Shown here: piece by piece, positions 50,343 through 59,286 of the stretch
Layout of the letters: every line of letters begins with the position of its first letter
How positions within the stretch are numbered: position 1 is the stretch's first letter
Source of the DNA: an uncultured Muribaculaceae bacterium
Lineage (GTDB): Bacteria; Bacteroidota; Bacteroidia; Bacteroidales; Muribaculaceae
Length of the DNA: 64,000 bases
Assembly: GCA_910588035.1 (NCBI GenBank)
Contig: CAJUPY010000001.1
Location: 123,178-187,177 of the forward strand
Reading direction: 5' to 3'
Made by a program: the position numbers and the translations under genes
Notes under the pieces: generated by a model
What the model was told of the DNA's origin: nothing
Seen by the model: only the letters and a program-made list of their open reading frames with translations
Databases searched by the model: none

Positions 50343-51368
50343 ATGAACTCAGCAGAACTTGACTGGAGTAACCTCGGATTCGGCTACATTCCGACCGACT
50401 ATAACATTCGTTGCAATTTCAAGGATGGTAAATGGGGCGAGATTGAGGTTTGTTCGTCCGAAACCATAAACATGCACATGGCTGCAACGGCCCTTCACTA
50501 TGGTCAGGAAATTTTTGAAGGACTCAAGGCTTTCAGAGGAAAAGACGGAAAAATACGCATTTTCAGACTTGAAGCCAATGCAGAAAGAATCAGAAAATCG
50601 GCAATCGGCATCAAAATGGAACCGGTGCCTGTCGAACTGTTCAAGAAAATGGCAATCATGGCCGTCAAATTGAACGAACGTTTCGTTCCTCCCTATGGCA
50701 GCGGTGCATCACTATATATCAGACCGATCGAACTTGGAATGACTGCCGGAATTGGTGTAAAACCGTCTAAAGAATACCTTTTCATGATCATGGTGTCTCC
50801 TGTAGGTCCCTATTTCAAGGAGGGTTTCAAACCCACCAACATCTGCATCATGCGTGAATTTGACCGTGTAGCCCCAAAAGGTACGGGACGCTGGAAAGTA
50901 GGCGGAAACTATGCCGCGAGCCTTACAGCTGGCGAACGCGCCCATGAACTTGGCTATTCGGCCGTTCTATATCTTGATCCACGCGAGAAACGATATCTCG
51001 ATGAATGTGGTCCCGCAAACTTTTTTGCCATTAAAAACGGCAGATATATCACCCCTGCGTCTGAGTCTATTTTGCCATCAGTGACAAACGATTCACTTCA
51101 GCAAATTGCCCGTGACTTCGGCATAGAGGTTGAAGCACGTCAGATCACTGTTGAAGAACTGAGCGAGATTGAAGAGGCAGCAGCATGTGGAACCGCGGCT
51201 GTAGCATCTCCTGTCGCTGAAATCGACGATCTTGACACCGGAATGAAATATGTGATTTCCAAAAATGGAGAACCCGGTGAGATTACAACAAAGCTCTATA
51301 ATCAGCTCCGTGCGATTCAAAACGGTGAAGTCGAGGATATTCACGGTTGGAACACAATTGTTGAATGA
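50343..51368 (+). CDS. ilvE: Branched-chain amino acid aminotransferase
   Basis: Transfers the amino group between glutamate and the keto acids of Leu, Ile and Val. The 341 residues match the BCAT fold IV PLP enzymes, class with the long N-terminus. ATALHYGQEIFEGLKAFRG gives the substrate-binding loop, KGTGRWKVGGNYAASL contains the PLP-binding Lys, and YLDECGPANFFAI plus SVTNDSLQQIARDFGIEV are family motifs. EEAAACGTAAVASPV near the C-terminus binds the cofactor phosphate. Its promoter is the last unit of the 74-bp repeat. The HD-domain gene starts 5 bases downstream. Confidence 0.96.
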   Translation: MNSAELDWSNLGFGYIPTDYNIRCNFKDGKWGEIEVCSSETINMHMAATALHYGQEIFEGLKAFRGKDGKIRIFRLEANAERIRKSAIGIKMEPVPVELFKKMAIMAVKLNERFVPPYGSGASLYIRPIELGMTAGIGVKPSKEYLFMIMVSPVGPYFKEGFKPTNICIMREFDRVAPKGTGRWKVGGNYAASLTAGERAHELGYSAVLYLDPREKRYLDECGPANFFAIKNGRYITPASESILPSVTNDSLQQIARDFGIEVEARQITVEELSEIEEAAACGTAAVASPVAEIDDLDTGMKYVISKNGEPGEITTKLYNQLRAIQNGEVEDIHGWNTIVE

Positions 51369-51372
51369 CGAT

Positions 51373-51912
51373 ATGATTGACTATCAGAGCATAATTGATA
51401 AATATTATCCCGCCGGTACAGTCCGGCGGGATATTTATTTGAAGCATTGCCGTCAGGTGGCGGACAAAGCACTTCACATTGCCTCACGAAAAAAACTTGA
51501 TATTGACCCGGCTCTCATTGAAGCATCGGCAATGCTCCACGACATCGGAATCTTCATGACAGATGCCGACGGTATAGATTGTCACGGCTCCGCTCCTTAT
51601 ATTGCCCACGGACTGCTGGGGGCGAAACTGTTGCGTGACAACAATTTCCCTGAAGAGATCGCACGCGTGGCCGAGAGACATACAGGAGCGGGTATATCCG
51701 TTGAAGATATCGATGAGCAGAACCTTCCGCTCCCTCACACCGATCTGATGCCTGAGACTTTACTTGAACGCCTCGTCTGTTACGCCGATAAATTTTTCTC
51801 GAAAAGCGGCGATATGAAAGAAAAAAGCCTTGAGCGGGTGAGAAACTCAATGGATAGACACACCTCGCGTACAAGAAGCCGTTTCGAAAAATTGCATGAA
51901 GAATTCAGTTGA
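51373..51912 (+). CDS. HD-domain (HDIG) phosphohydrolase, small
   Basis: A 179-residue metal-dependent phosphohydrolase of the HD superfamily. The motif order is His in YLKHCRQVADKAL, LHDIGIF (HD dyad), HGLLGAKLL with a further His, ERHTGAGI, and Asp in CYADKFFSK. This resembles the small archaeal/bacterial HDIG family (about 180 residues) of unknown substrate. The frame extends upstream to 51265 inside ilvE, but ATG 51373 gives the natural start 5 bases after the ilvE stop. Its 3' end overlaps the convergent folC gene by 8 bases, and no terminator is visible between them. Confidence 0.88.
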   Translation: MIDYQSIIDKYYPAGTVRRDIYLKHCRQVADKALHIASRKKLDIDPALIEASAMLHDIGIFMTDADGIDCHGSAPYIAHGLLGAKLLRDNNFPEEIARVAERHTGAGISVEDIDEQNLPLPHTDLMPETLLERLVCYADKFFSKSGDMKEKSLERVRNSMDRHTSRTRSRFEKLHEEFS

Positions 51913-53197
51913 TCTCACCTGAGCTCTTCTCAAGTCCGGAATATAGATCTGCCACAACAAACGTACTTCCCCCGACAAAAATCGTGTCGGCTGCATCTGA
52001 GTCTTTTTTTGCTGCGGCAACAGCCTCTTCTACAGAGTGATATATTCCACCCGACAAACCATGGCGTCTGGCTATGGCTGCCAATTCATCAGACGGAAGT
52101 GCCCTCGGAACGGAAGCACATGTGAAATAGTAATGCGCATCACGCGGCATCATAGACAAGATCGTCGAAACATCTTTATCGTTCACAAATCCGATCACCA
52201 TTTTCAAACGGGGGGAAATCTGTTTCAAACGTTCCGACAAATAACGCCAGCCACCTTCGTTGTGTCCGGTGTCACATATCAGGTCGGGAGATGTCTCCAA
52301 CCTGCTCCACCTTCCCCTCAGGCCTGTCAACTCAACTACTTTGCTGAAACCGAGTCTTACTGCCTCTGAGGAAACCCTACACCCCGTCTCTTTCAAAACT
52401 TTCAGGGCGGTCAATATTGTAGCCGTATTTTTAGGCTGGCAATCACCTGTCAGTTCACCACAAATGCAGCCAAAACAATCGTCGATGTAGTGAAACTGTC
52501 CGTCATTTCCAATGCTGTGGCTGATTTCAGGAGCATAATGTATCGGAGCACCTTTTTCCATTGCTTTAGCCGTAAAAACATCTTTTACTTTTCCGGAAGC
52601 TTCTCCAATGACAACAGGTATTCCCGACTTTATAATCCCAGCTTTCTCACCGGCGATTTTCTCAAGCGTATCGCCGAGTTGCGCCACATGGTCTTTAGAG
52701 ATATTGGTTATGATTGAAATGACCGGAGTGATTATATTCGTGCAATCGAGACGTCCTCCTAAGCCAACTTCAATGACAGCATAATCAACCTGTTGCGACG
52801 CGAAGTAGTCAAATGCCATAATCGTTGTCAGTTCAAAAAATGACGGACTCGCATCAAAATCCATGTCGTTGTATCTTTCAAGGAAACCAATCACGGCATC
52901 TTCAGGAATCATCAAACCATTGACTTTGATGCGTTCTCTGAAATCAACAAGATGAGGCGATGTATATAATCCGACTTTATATCCATGAGACTGGAGAGCC
53001 GCAGCAAGTGTATGGGCCGTAGATCCTTTACCATTGGTACCTCCGACATGAATGGTCTTGTATTTGCGATGTGGATTTCCAAACAAATTGTCAAGACGCA
53101 GAGTCGTGTCAAGCCCGGGCTTGTAGGCGGCAGCTCCAATTTTCTGGAACTGAGGTGTCTGATTGTATAGGAACGAGATAGCTTGTTCGTATGTCAT
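51905..53197 (-). CDS. folC: Folylpolyglutamate synthase / dihydrofolate synthase
   Basis: Adds glutamate to dihydropteroate and to folates, with ATP. The 430 residues match bifunctional FolC of the Mur-ligase family. The P-loop HVGGTNGKGSTAHTLAA is near residue 50, LYTSPHLVDFRERIKVNG is the folate-binding segment, EVGLGGRLDCTN and SKDHVAQLGDTLEKIAGEKAGIIK are the metal and ATP regions, and DTGHNEGGW is the C-terminal domain motif. It is the last gene of a minus-strand group with two chromate-transporter halves, 20 bases downstream of them. Confidence 0.95.
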   Translation of the reverse strand: MTYEQAISFLYNQTPQFQKIGAAAYKPGLDTTLRLDNLFGNPHRKYKTIHVGGTNGKGSTAHTLAAALQSHGYKVGLYTSPHLVDFRERIKVNGLMIPEDAVIGFLERYNDMDFDASPSFFELTTIMAFDYFASQQVDYAVIEVGLGGRLDCTNIITPVISIITNISKDHVAQLGDTLEKIAGEKAGIIKSGIPVVIGEASGKVKDVFTAKAMEKGAPIHYAPEISHSIGNDGQFHYIDDCFGCICGELTGDCQPKNTATILTALKVLKETGCRVSSEAVRLGFSKVVELTGLRGRWSRLETSPDLICDTGHNEGGWRYLSERLKQISPRLKMVIGFVNDKDVSTILSMMPRDAHYYFTCASVPRALPSDELAAIARRHGLSGGIYHSVEEAVAAAKKDSDAADTIFVGGSTFVVADLYSGLEKSSGEIN

Positions 53198-53217
53198 TTT
53201 CAGCTAATGTATCAGAG

Positions 53218-53781
53218 TTAAAACAATATAAATCCGGCTATTCCGGCCAACACAATTACTGCTATCGGATGTATCTTAGTAAAATAAACCAAGCAGAATG
53301 ATATCACACAGATCGATATACTTACCAGAACATCTCTGGTCACACTCCCGAAGTTGGCTTCATTCATCAGAAGCAACGCGGCAGAAGCAATCAGTCCGAC
53401 TACAACCGGACGCAATCCGGTGAACACACCTTTCACGTACGCGCTCTCTTTATGTCTGGTAATGAAATGACTTGTGTATGATACAAGCAGAAACGACGGT
53501 AGCATCACGACAACAGTGCAGATCACAGAACCGAGAATACCCCATAAAATGCCGTGATATCCGGCCATGTCGGGTGCTACATATCCGATATATGTCGCTG
53601 AGTTGATGCCGATCGGACCGGGCGTCATTTGCGAGATCGCCACAATGTCGGTAAACATCTGTTCGCTGACCCAGCCAGGACCGACAATCTCACGCTCGAT
53701 CAGTGCGAGCATAGCATAACCGCCACCAAATCCGAAAAGGCCTATTTTCAAATAGCTCCATATCAATTTGAGATATATCAT
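53218..53781 (-). CDS. Chromate transporter (CHR family), half-size protein
   Basis: A 187-residue membrane protein with about six hydrophobic segments, one half of the CHR (ChrA) family. The family motif is seen as FGFGGGYAMLALIEREIV (residues about 14-31) with SQMTPGPIGINSATYIG, the P-G-P conserved loop. Short-chain CHR proteins are encoded as adjacent pairs that together equal one full-length ChrA. The start overlaps the upstream half by 4 bases. Transport of chromate is known for a few members only, and the real substrate here is unknown. Confidence 0.9.
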   Translation of the reverse strand: MIYLKLIWSYLKIGLFGFGGGYAMLALIEREIVGPGWVSEQMFTDIVAISQMTPGPIGINSATYIGYVAPDMAGYHGILWGILGSVICTVVVMLPSFLLVSYTSHFITRHKESAYVKGVFTGLRPVVVGLIASAALLLMNEANFGSVTRDVLVSISICVISFCLVYFTKIHPIAVIVLAGIAGFILF

Positions 53782-54347
53782 CTTCCAGCCTCCTTTCTGA
53801 TCTGATCACGTTTAAACCAAATATAGCCACCAATTCCACCCAGCACAATATACAGAATCGGGTTAGACACAACCGGTAGCCTTGACCATATCAACAAAGC
53901 CACAACGGCAGGAATGGCAGCTGTTTTCCAACTAATGCCGGCTGCTTTGGCTGAAGAGATCACAGGGGCCACAATCAGAGCCACAACAGCAGGACGTATT
54001 CCCTTGAATACCGCACTTACAACCCCGTTGTTTTTGATGACGTCGGGTGTAAGGAAGACTGCAATCGCGAGAATAATCAAAAATGACGGCAAAATTGTTC
54101 CAAGAGCAGCTGCGAGACTGCCTCTCATGCCTTTCAGACGATCGCCTATCGCCACTGAGATATTCACAGCGAAGACACCCGGCAATGACTGTGCCACGGC
54201 CAACTGATCAAGATATTCCTCGCGCTCGATCCATTTGCGTTTGTCTACGATTTCTTTCTCTATTATTGAGATCATGGCCCAACCGCCACCAAAAGTGAAT
54301 GCTCCGATTTTAAAAAACGTAGTGAAAAGTTGAAGATATATGTTCAT
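53778..54347 (-). CDS. Chromate transporter (CHR family), half-size partner
   Basis: A 189-residue membrane protein, the other half of the pair. It has AFTFGGGWAMISIIEKEIV and AQSLPGVFAVNISVAIG, the same motifs as its partner but with P-G-V in place of P-G-P. About six hydrophobic segments end in a short basic tail (FKRDQIRKEAGR). The ATG at 54347 is taken; the frame opens at a TTG two codons earlier. It is the first gene of the minus-strand chr-chr-folC group. A -7 box (TAATTTTG, 54382-54389) lies 35 bases upstream and faces the queF promoter. Confidence 0.9.
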   Translation of the reverse strand: MNIYLQLFTTFFKIGAFTFGGGWAMISIIEKEIVDKRKWIEREEYLDQLAVAQSLPGVFAVNISVAIGDRLKGMRGSLAAALGTILPSFLIILAIAVFLTPDVIKNNGVVSAVFKGIRPAVVALIVAPVISSAKAAGISWKTAAIPAVVALLIWSRLPVVSNPILYIVLGGIGGYIWFKRDQIRKEAGR

Positions 54348-54381
54348 TATCAATCATTATGAGCTTGTTTAAAATCCATTG

Positions 54382-54389
54382 CAAAATTA
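54382..54389 (-). promoter_or_regulatory. Possible -7 box for the chr-chr-folC group
   Basis: On the minus strand TAATTTTG matches TAnnTTTG. The best TTG partner (54407-54409) is 17 nt away, a little short. It is divergent from the queF promoter. Confidence 0.45.
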
Positions 54390-54401
54390 CAAAATTTTTC
54401 C

Positions 54402-54432
54402 TTTGGCAATTAACAAAAGAAGAGTAACTTTG
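54402..54432 (+). promoter_or_regulatory. Predicted queF promoter
   Basis: TTTG (54402-54405), a 19-nt spacer and TAACTTTG (54425-54432) match the Bacteroidetes consensus. The leader to ATG 54459 is about 20 nt, too short to hold a preQ1 riboswitch. Confidence 0.8.
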
Positions 54433-54458
54433 CACACCGATTTTAAAGGAAATCCATT

Positions 54459-54950
54459 ATGTCAAGAACAACAGAACAACTTGAAGGGGTAACCCTGCTG
54501 GGTGAAAACAACACTGTCTACCCTACCACATATTCACCGGAAATATTGGAGACTTTTAAAAATAAACACGCCGACAATGAGTATATTGTCACGTTCACTT
54601 GTCCGGAATTCACATCTCTGTGTCCGAAAACAGGTCAGCCAGATTTCGCCAAAATTGTGATCAACTACATCCCACGCGAAGATATGGTTGAAAGCAAAAG
54701 TCTCAAGCTTTATCTCTTCAGTTTCAGAAACCATGGTGACTTCCACGAAGACTGTGTCAACATCATAATGAAAGACTTGGTGAAACTGATGAATCCCCGT
54801 TATCTTGAGGTTGCCGGTTTTTTCACTCCAAGAGGTGGAATATCGATCTATCCCTTTGCCAATTACGCAGATGATGAACATCAGGAGCTGGCGCAGAAGA
54901 GAAAACTTGCGGCATTTGAATATGGTATCAATGAAATGACACGACGATGA
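54459..54950 (+). CDS. queF: NADPH-dependent 7-cyano-7-deazaguanine (preQ0) reductase
   Basis: Reduces the nitrile of preQ0 to the amine preQ1 in queuosine synthesis. The 163 residues match the short, unimodular QueF. The catalytic Cys is in [20 protein letters not shown], followed by the NADPH-binding E-S-K-S-L-K motif ([23 protein letters not shown]). The C-terminal [17 protein letters not shown] is family-typical. It overlaps queC by 4 bases (ATGA), so the two are translated together. The other queuosine genes, queD and queE, are not in the window. Confidence 0.96.
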   Translation: MSRTTEQLEGVTLLGENNTVYPTTYSPEILETFKNKHADNEYIVTFTCPEFTSLCPKTGQPDFAKIVINYIPREDMVESKSLKLYLFSFRNHGDFHEDCVNIIMKDLVKLMNPRYLEVAGFFTPRGGISIYPFANYADDEHQELAQKRKLAAFEYGINEMTRR

Positions 54951-55630
54951 AACATGCTCTTCTGATTTATTCGGGAGGCATGGATTCGACATCGATGCTC
55001 CATGAATATGCCGATGAAATCGCATTGGCGGTCACATTCCATTACGGATCGAATCATAACGAACGTGAAGCTGAGTGCGCGAGAAAGAATTGCGCGAAAC
55101 TCAAGATCGAACTGATCGAAATTGATCTTGCGTTCATCGGGCAATACTTCAAGAGTTCGTTGCTTGAAGGTGGTGACGCCATTCCTGAAGGAAACTATGA
55201 TGATCAGAACATGCAATCGACAGTAGTTCCGTTCAGAAACGGAATCATGCTCTCTATAGCCTCCGGTTTAGCCGAAAGCCGCGGACTTGACACGGTTATG
55301 ATGGCCAATCATGGCGGCGACCATGCAATTTACCCTGATTGCCGCAGCGAATTCGTATCGGCGATGTCTGAGGCGATAGCCAAAGGCACATATGAAGGGA
55401 TCGGACTCTATGCCCCTTACACAGGCCTCTCCAAAGGAGACGTTGCAAAACGTGGAGCAGCAGCCGGTGTCAATTTCGCAGACACCTACAGCTGTTACAA
55501 AGGCGGGGCAAAACATTGCGGAAAATGCGCGACATGTCGTGAACGCATCGAAGCCCTTGCTGAAGCCGGCATTGTAGACGAGACCGAATATGAAGATCAA
55601 AACGCTGACTATACGGCGGCAAACAAATAA
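54947..55630 (+). CDS. queC: 7-cyano-7-deazaguanine synthase
   Basis: Makes preQ0 from 7-carboxy-7-deazaguanine, ammonia and ATP. The 227 residues match QueC. The ATP-binding PP-loop is [15 protein letters not shown] at the N-terminus, and the zinc-binding C-terminus has [18 protein letters not shown] with four Cys. [13 protein letters not shown] is another family motif. It directly follows queF and ends 9 bases before the next gene. Confidence 0.96.
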   Translation: MKHALLIYSGGMDSTSMLHEYADEIALAVTFHYGSNHNEREAECARKNCAKLKIELIEIDLAFIGQYFKSSLLEGGDAIPEGNYDDQNMQSTVVPFRNGIMLSIASGLAESRGLDTVMMANHGGDHAIYPDCRSEFVSAMSEAIAKGTYEGIGLYAPYTGLSKGDVAKRGAAAGVNFADTYSCYKGGAKHCGKCATCRERIEALAEAGIVDETEYEDQNADYTAANK

Positions 55631-55639
55631 CACATTTCA

Positions 55640-57316
55640 ATGAAAAAAATCATTTTATCACTTTTGACGTTTTTTACAACCCTTTGCGTTTCAGCAGAAG
55701 AGGCAGATCAGTTTGATGTGTATTTGCTTATCGGGCAGTCTAACATGGCCGGGCGTGGCGAACTTGAAGCTAATGATACGACCGATATCATTGAGGGGGT
55801 CTGGCTGCTTGATTCAGTCGGAAAACCGGTTCCGGCAGTCGCTCCGCTCAATAAATTTTCAACAGTCAGAAAGGATATAAAACTGCAAGGCTACAACCCT
55901 GGAGTCGAATTTTCACGTATAATGCACAAGCGCAATGGCCGGCCGGTTTTACTTGTTGTCAATGCACGTGGAGGATCACACATAAGGCAATGGCAACCGG
56001 GAGGTCGTTCCGGTTATTTCGATGAGGCTGTGCGACGAACCCGGCAAGCGCAGGAGTTCGGAAATCTCCGTGCCATTCTCTGGCATCAGGGAGAAACTGA
56101 CATCCAGAAGAAAACACCCGATTACGCCAATATGTTCCATACGATGATATCATCATTGAGAAAAGAACTTGACTCAGATAGCACGCCTGTTATATTAGGT
56201 CAGACAGGTCGTTGGAATTGGGCCGATCTAAACGACATCGATCGTTTCAACGACTCGGTCATTCCTATGACTGCCAAATTGGTTCCAAACGCAAGTTATG
56301 TCACCAACCAACGGCTGAAGAGACGCTATAAAGACAATGAAAGAGATCCTCATTTCGGACGCGAGGCTCAACAGGAACTCGGAAAACGCTATGCCGACGC
56401 TGTCACGCCTCTTGTCGATTCGGTCTATATCGCGAAGTTCAGAGGAGACAGACAAGCCGCAATAAGTTTCACGTTCGATGACGGTGATGAGGATCATGCC
56501 ACCCTTGTCGCGCCCGAACTTGAAAAACGTGGATTCAGAGGCACCTTCTGGGTTATAGCGTCTATAACCGACAATGGTGGTGACGCCAAACGTCCAAGAG
56601 CCAAATGGTCACAGTTGCGTAAAATGGCACAGAATGGACACGAGATTTCAAATCACTCGTTTTCACACGGAAAACTTGTTTTAATGAATCGCGAGCAGAT
56701 TGAACGTGAAGTAGCCATGAACGACAGTGCCATTGAGCATAATGTCGGAATCAAACCTGTCACATTTTGTTATCCGTTCAATGCCACCACACCGTTGGTC
56801 AAAGAGATAGCCTCCCGCGGACGTGTCGGCACAAGGCTCTATCAGACTGCGGTCGGACAGGAGCACAACAAATCGACAATAGAATCTCTTGACAAATGGC
56901 TGAAAAATGTCATGACTACGGGAGACTGGAGTGTCACGATGACTCACGGAATCAACAACGGGTATGACAAATGGAACGAGCCTGAAATTTTATGGGAACT
57001 CCTTGACAAAGTCAAGTGTCACGAAGATTCAATCTGGGTCGATACGTTTAAAGAAATCGCAGCATATCAGGAAGAACGCGACAACACGACAATCAGCATG
57101 AAGTCGGCCGACAGGGGAATTCTGATCACAACAGATTGTCGACTTGACAAACAGCTCTTCAATGTCCCCGTCACTATCGTTGTCAAAGGAGACTGGAGCG
57201 GAAAAGTTGTCAAAGCCAGCCGTTCCGGAGAATTTTTACCTCTGACGGTGTCGCCAGATAGAATTTTGATCGAGGTTATTCCGTCAGACGAACCTGTCAT
57301 GCTGACAATCGGGTGA
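55640..57316 (+). CDS. Secreted two-domain esterase: SASA (CE6-like) plus polysaccharide deacetylase
   Basis: A 558-residue secreted enzyme joining two carbohydrate deacetylases with unrelated folds. After a signal peptide (1-19) the N-terminal SGNH-type sialate O-acetylesterase/acetylxylan esterase domain (about 25-260) has LLIGQSNMAGRGE with nucleophile Ser34 and LWHQGETDIQ. The second domain (about 265-490) is a NodB/CE4-like polysaccharide deacetylase: ISFTFDDGDEDHA (metal Asp pair), HEISNHSFSHG (metal His pair) and VTMTHGINNG near its end. A small beta domain closes the protein. Together they suggest removal of acetyl groups from a plant or host glycan. The gene stands 9 bases after queC, probably by chance rather than function. 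Confidence 0.9.
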   Translation: MKKIILSLLTFFTTLCVSAEEADQFDVYLLIGQSNMAGRGELEANDTTDIIEGVWLLDSVGKPVPAVAPLNKFSTVRKDIKLQGYNPGVEFSRIMHKRNGRPVLLVVNARGGSHIRQWQPGGRSGYFDEAVRRTRQAQEFGNLRAILWHQGETDIQKKTPDYANMFHTMISSLRKELDSDSTPVILGQTGRWNWADLNDIDRFNDSVIPMTAKLVPNASYVTNQRLKRRYKDNERDPHFGREAQQELGKRYADAVTPLVDSVYIAKFRGDRQAAISFTFDDGDEDHATLVAPELEKRGFRGTFWVIASITDNGGDAKRPRAKWSQLRKMAQNGHEISNHSFSHGKLVLMNREQIEREVAMNDSAIEHNVGIKPVTFCYPFNATTPLVKEIASRGRVGTRLYQTAVGQEHNKSTIESLDKWLKNVMTTGDWSVTMTHGINNGYDKWNEPEILWELLDKVKCHEDSIWVDTFKEIAAYQEERDNTTISMKSADRGILITTDCRLDKQLFNVPVTIVVKGDWSGKVVKASRSGEFLPLTVSPDRILIEVIPSDEPVMLTIG

Positions 57317-57351
57317 TATAATATTTTCAGATTCAAATCTTATTGATAATT

Positions 57352-58230
57352 ATGTGGATTTTACTTGCGGTTCTGTCGGCTTTGGGATTAGGATTCTACG
57401 ATGTGATGAAGAAAATCTCACTGAAAGGCAACAATGTTCCAATAGTCTTATTTCTCAACACGGTATTTGGGACATTGTTGATGTGTCCTGTGATTATCAA
57501 CGGATTAGCTGACAGCCATTTCGGGCTTGGCGACACAGCTACAGGTCATCTGCTGATCATTCTGAAAGCAGTAATTGTCTTGAGTTCATGGATACTCGGC
57601 TATTTTGCCATAAAACATCTGCCTTTGACAATTCAAGGCCCAATCAATGCATCACGTCCGGTATTAGTCCTTGTCGGAGCCTTGATTGTTTTTGGCGAAC
57701 GCTTGAACCTGATTCAATGGGCAGGTATATTGCTCGGTTTCACCTCTCTGTTCATGATCAGCCGCATAGGTGCCAAAGAGGGCTTTTCGATCAAACACAG
57801 CAAATGGTTATGGTTCTCAATCGCCGCGACATCACTTGGAGCGGTCAGCGCACTCTACGACAAGTATCTTCTGCAGTTTTATCGGCCTCTTGAGGTTCAA
57901 GCCTGGTATTCATTATACCAGATGATTATAATGGGGTTTATTGTCTTGATACTACATCAAATTGGCCACGGAGGCGGAAAATTCAATTGGCGTTGGTCGA
58001 TTTTAGGTATCTCGATATTTCTCACATCGGCCGATATCGCCTACTTCTACTCTCTTTCACAGGCCGATTCCATGATATCGATCGTTTCAATGATTAGACG
58101 CGGCAGTGTGATAGTCTCGTTTTTTTACGGTGTCGTGATTCTCCGCGAACATCATTTGAAAGCCAAACTGGTTGATCTGGGAATATTGCTTCTCAGCCTC
58201 GGGCTACTTGTTATCGGATCAGAAATCTGA
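57352..58230 (+). CDS. EamA/DMT-family transporter
   Basis: A 292-residue inner-membrane protein with about ten hydrophobic segments, built as two repeated EamA halves. Repeat 1 includes LPLTIQGPINASRPVLVLVGALIVFGERL; repeat 2 ends SADIAYFYSLSQADSMIS through FFYGVVILREHHLKAKLVD, each with the usual Gly/Pro-rich end and a Glu near the helix start. The substrate is unknown: the family covers many drug and metabolite carriers. ATG 57352 is used, since the frame opens at TTG 57343. Its 3' end overlaps the convergent glycosyltransferase gene by 12 bases. Confidence 0.88.
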   Translation: MWILLAVLSALGLGFYDVMKKISLKGNNVPIVLFLNTVFGTLLMCPVIINGLADSHFGLGDTATGHLLIILKAVIVLSSWILGYFAIKHLPLTIQGPINASRPVLVLVGALIVFGERLNLIQWAGILLGFTSLFMISRIGAKEGFSIKHSKWLWFSIAATSLGAVSALYDKYLLQFYRPLEVQAWYSLYQMIIMGFIVLILHQIGHGGGKFNWRWSILGISIFLTSADIAYFYSLSQADSMISIVSMIRRGSVIVSFFYGVVILREHHLKAKLVDLGILLLSLGLLVIGSEI

Positions 58231-59160
58231 TGGCAGAAATTTAGATGCTATGATCCATGAGCCGCGATGAAATATCAGATGATTGAAAAACAAAATCAAT
58301 GTAAGCAACTCAGGAGAGTCTGACCCAATAGCCTTCCTCAACAACCTGAAACAATCTTTTACATTCAGTTCCCTCAGATAATCGGCTGCGAGCACCGCAC
58401 GCCTATACCCTATCCATGGTAACGCCTTCTGAAACCGCTCTTTCAATGTATGCTCTATCAGGTCAAGAGAATGCTCCCATTTGTCACAATCGGTCGAAAA
58501 TGAAGTACCCGTGATTGATTCACAGGTGAAATTGATCTTTACGGTAGGTTTGTTTCCGGCGTTCAATTTCACAATTTTCTCAGACTCAAGAAGCAATCTG
58601 ACCCCAAGTTCATAGTCGTTCCAGCCTCTGACCGATTCATTCCATGCGCCTACATGCCTGACAAGTTCAGTACGGGCTACATAACGTTGAGTAGATAGTA
58701 TCGAATGCACGAGGTGACGGAATAGCGGAGTGTGATCATCAAAACGTCCGGTCTGTCTTCTGCCTGTTGGAAGTTGTTGATCTACATTCCAACCCAAGAT
58801 ATCAGCATCGGGATTTTCCGCTACCCCTTTCGCCACCATTTCAAGATGACCCGGCAACATTTCATCATCAGAATCAAAAAACATGACGTAAGGCGTATCT
58901 ACACATTTCAATCCGGCATTGCGTGCCGCCGGAGCTCCTTTCGTCAATTCTGTGATGACGCTGAAATTCCCGTTACGATCATGAGACGCAATCCACCTGC
59001 TGACGGTTTGCAATGTCGAATCAGTAGATCCGTTATCGACAACAACAATCTTGAAACCGTCAAGTCTTTGACGGGCAATCGAGTCGAGGGTTCTCTCAAC
59101 AAGACCGGCACGGTTAATCACCGGAACCACAATTGTTATCATCTTCGCTTTCTGATCCAT
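58219..59160 (-). CDS. Family 2 glycosyltransferase
   Basis: A 313-residue GT-A-fold glycosyltransferase of family GT2. The N-terminus has ITIVVPVINRAGLVERTLDSI (first strand and helix), VVDNGSTDSTLQTV for nucleotide binding and the D-x-D motif MFFDSDDEMLPGHLE. AAGAPAARNAGL-like sequence (KGAPAARNAGLKCV) precedes it, as usual. The C-terminal half has a helical region LRELNVKDCFRLLRKAI and a short hydrophobic end. No membrane anchor is evident. The start at ATG 59160 is taken; the frame also opens at a TTG four codons upstream. No other glycan genes are beside it, so its acceptor is unknown. Confidence 0.9.
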   Translation of the reverse strand: MDQKAKMITIVVPVINRAGLVERTLDSIARQRLDGFKIVVVDNGSTDSTLQTVSRWIASHDRNGNFSVITELTKGAPAARNAGLKCVDTPYVMFFDSDDEMLPGHLEMVAKGVAENPDADILGWNVDQQLPTGRRQTGRFDDHTPLFRHLVHSILSTQRYVARTELVRHVGAWNESVRGWNDYELGVRLLLESEKIVKLNAGNKPTVKINFTCESITGTSFSTDCDKWEHSLDLIEHTLKERFQKALPWIGYRRAVLAADYLRELNVKDCFRLLRKAIGSDSPELLTLILFFNHLIFHRGSWIIASKFLPSDF

Positions 59161-59222
59161 ATAAAAAGACAACGCGATAATAACCGATTTATTTCATCTA
59201 TGAGTCTATTCCATACTACGTG

Positions 59223-59275
59223 ACAAGCGGAGAAGGGTCGATATCACATAATGACATCGACCCTTCTCCGCTTGT
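59223..59275. repeat. Perfect 20-bp inverted repeat between the Spy-like and GT2 genes
   Basis: Positions 59223-59242 and 59256-59275 are exact reverse complements (starting ACAAGCGGAGAAGGG), with a 13-nt loop. On the minus strand it begins 12 bases after the Spy-like stop codon, but no T-run follows. It is more stable than an ordinary terminator stem and may act as a terminator or as a 3' stabiliser of the Spy-like mRNA. Confidence 0.8.
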
Positions 59276-59286
59276 TTGATTGATTG

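Noticed and set aside
54433-54458. preQ1 riboswitch before queF
   Set aside because: The leader after the consensus promoter is only about 20 nt, too short for any known preQ1 aptamer.
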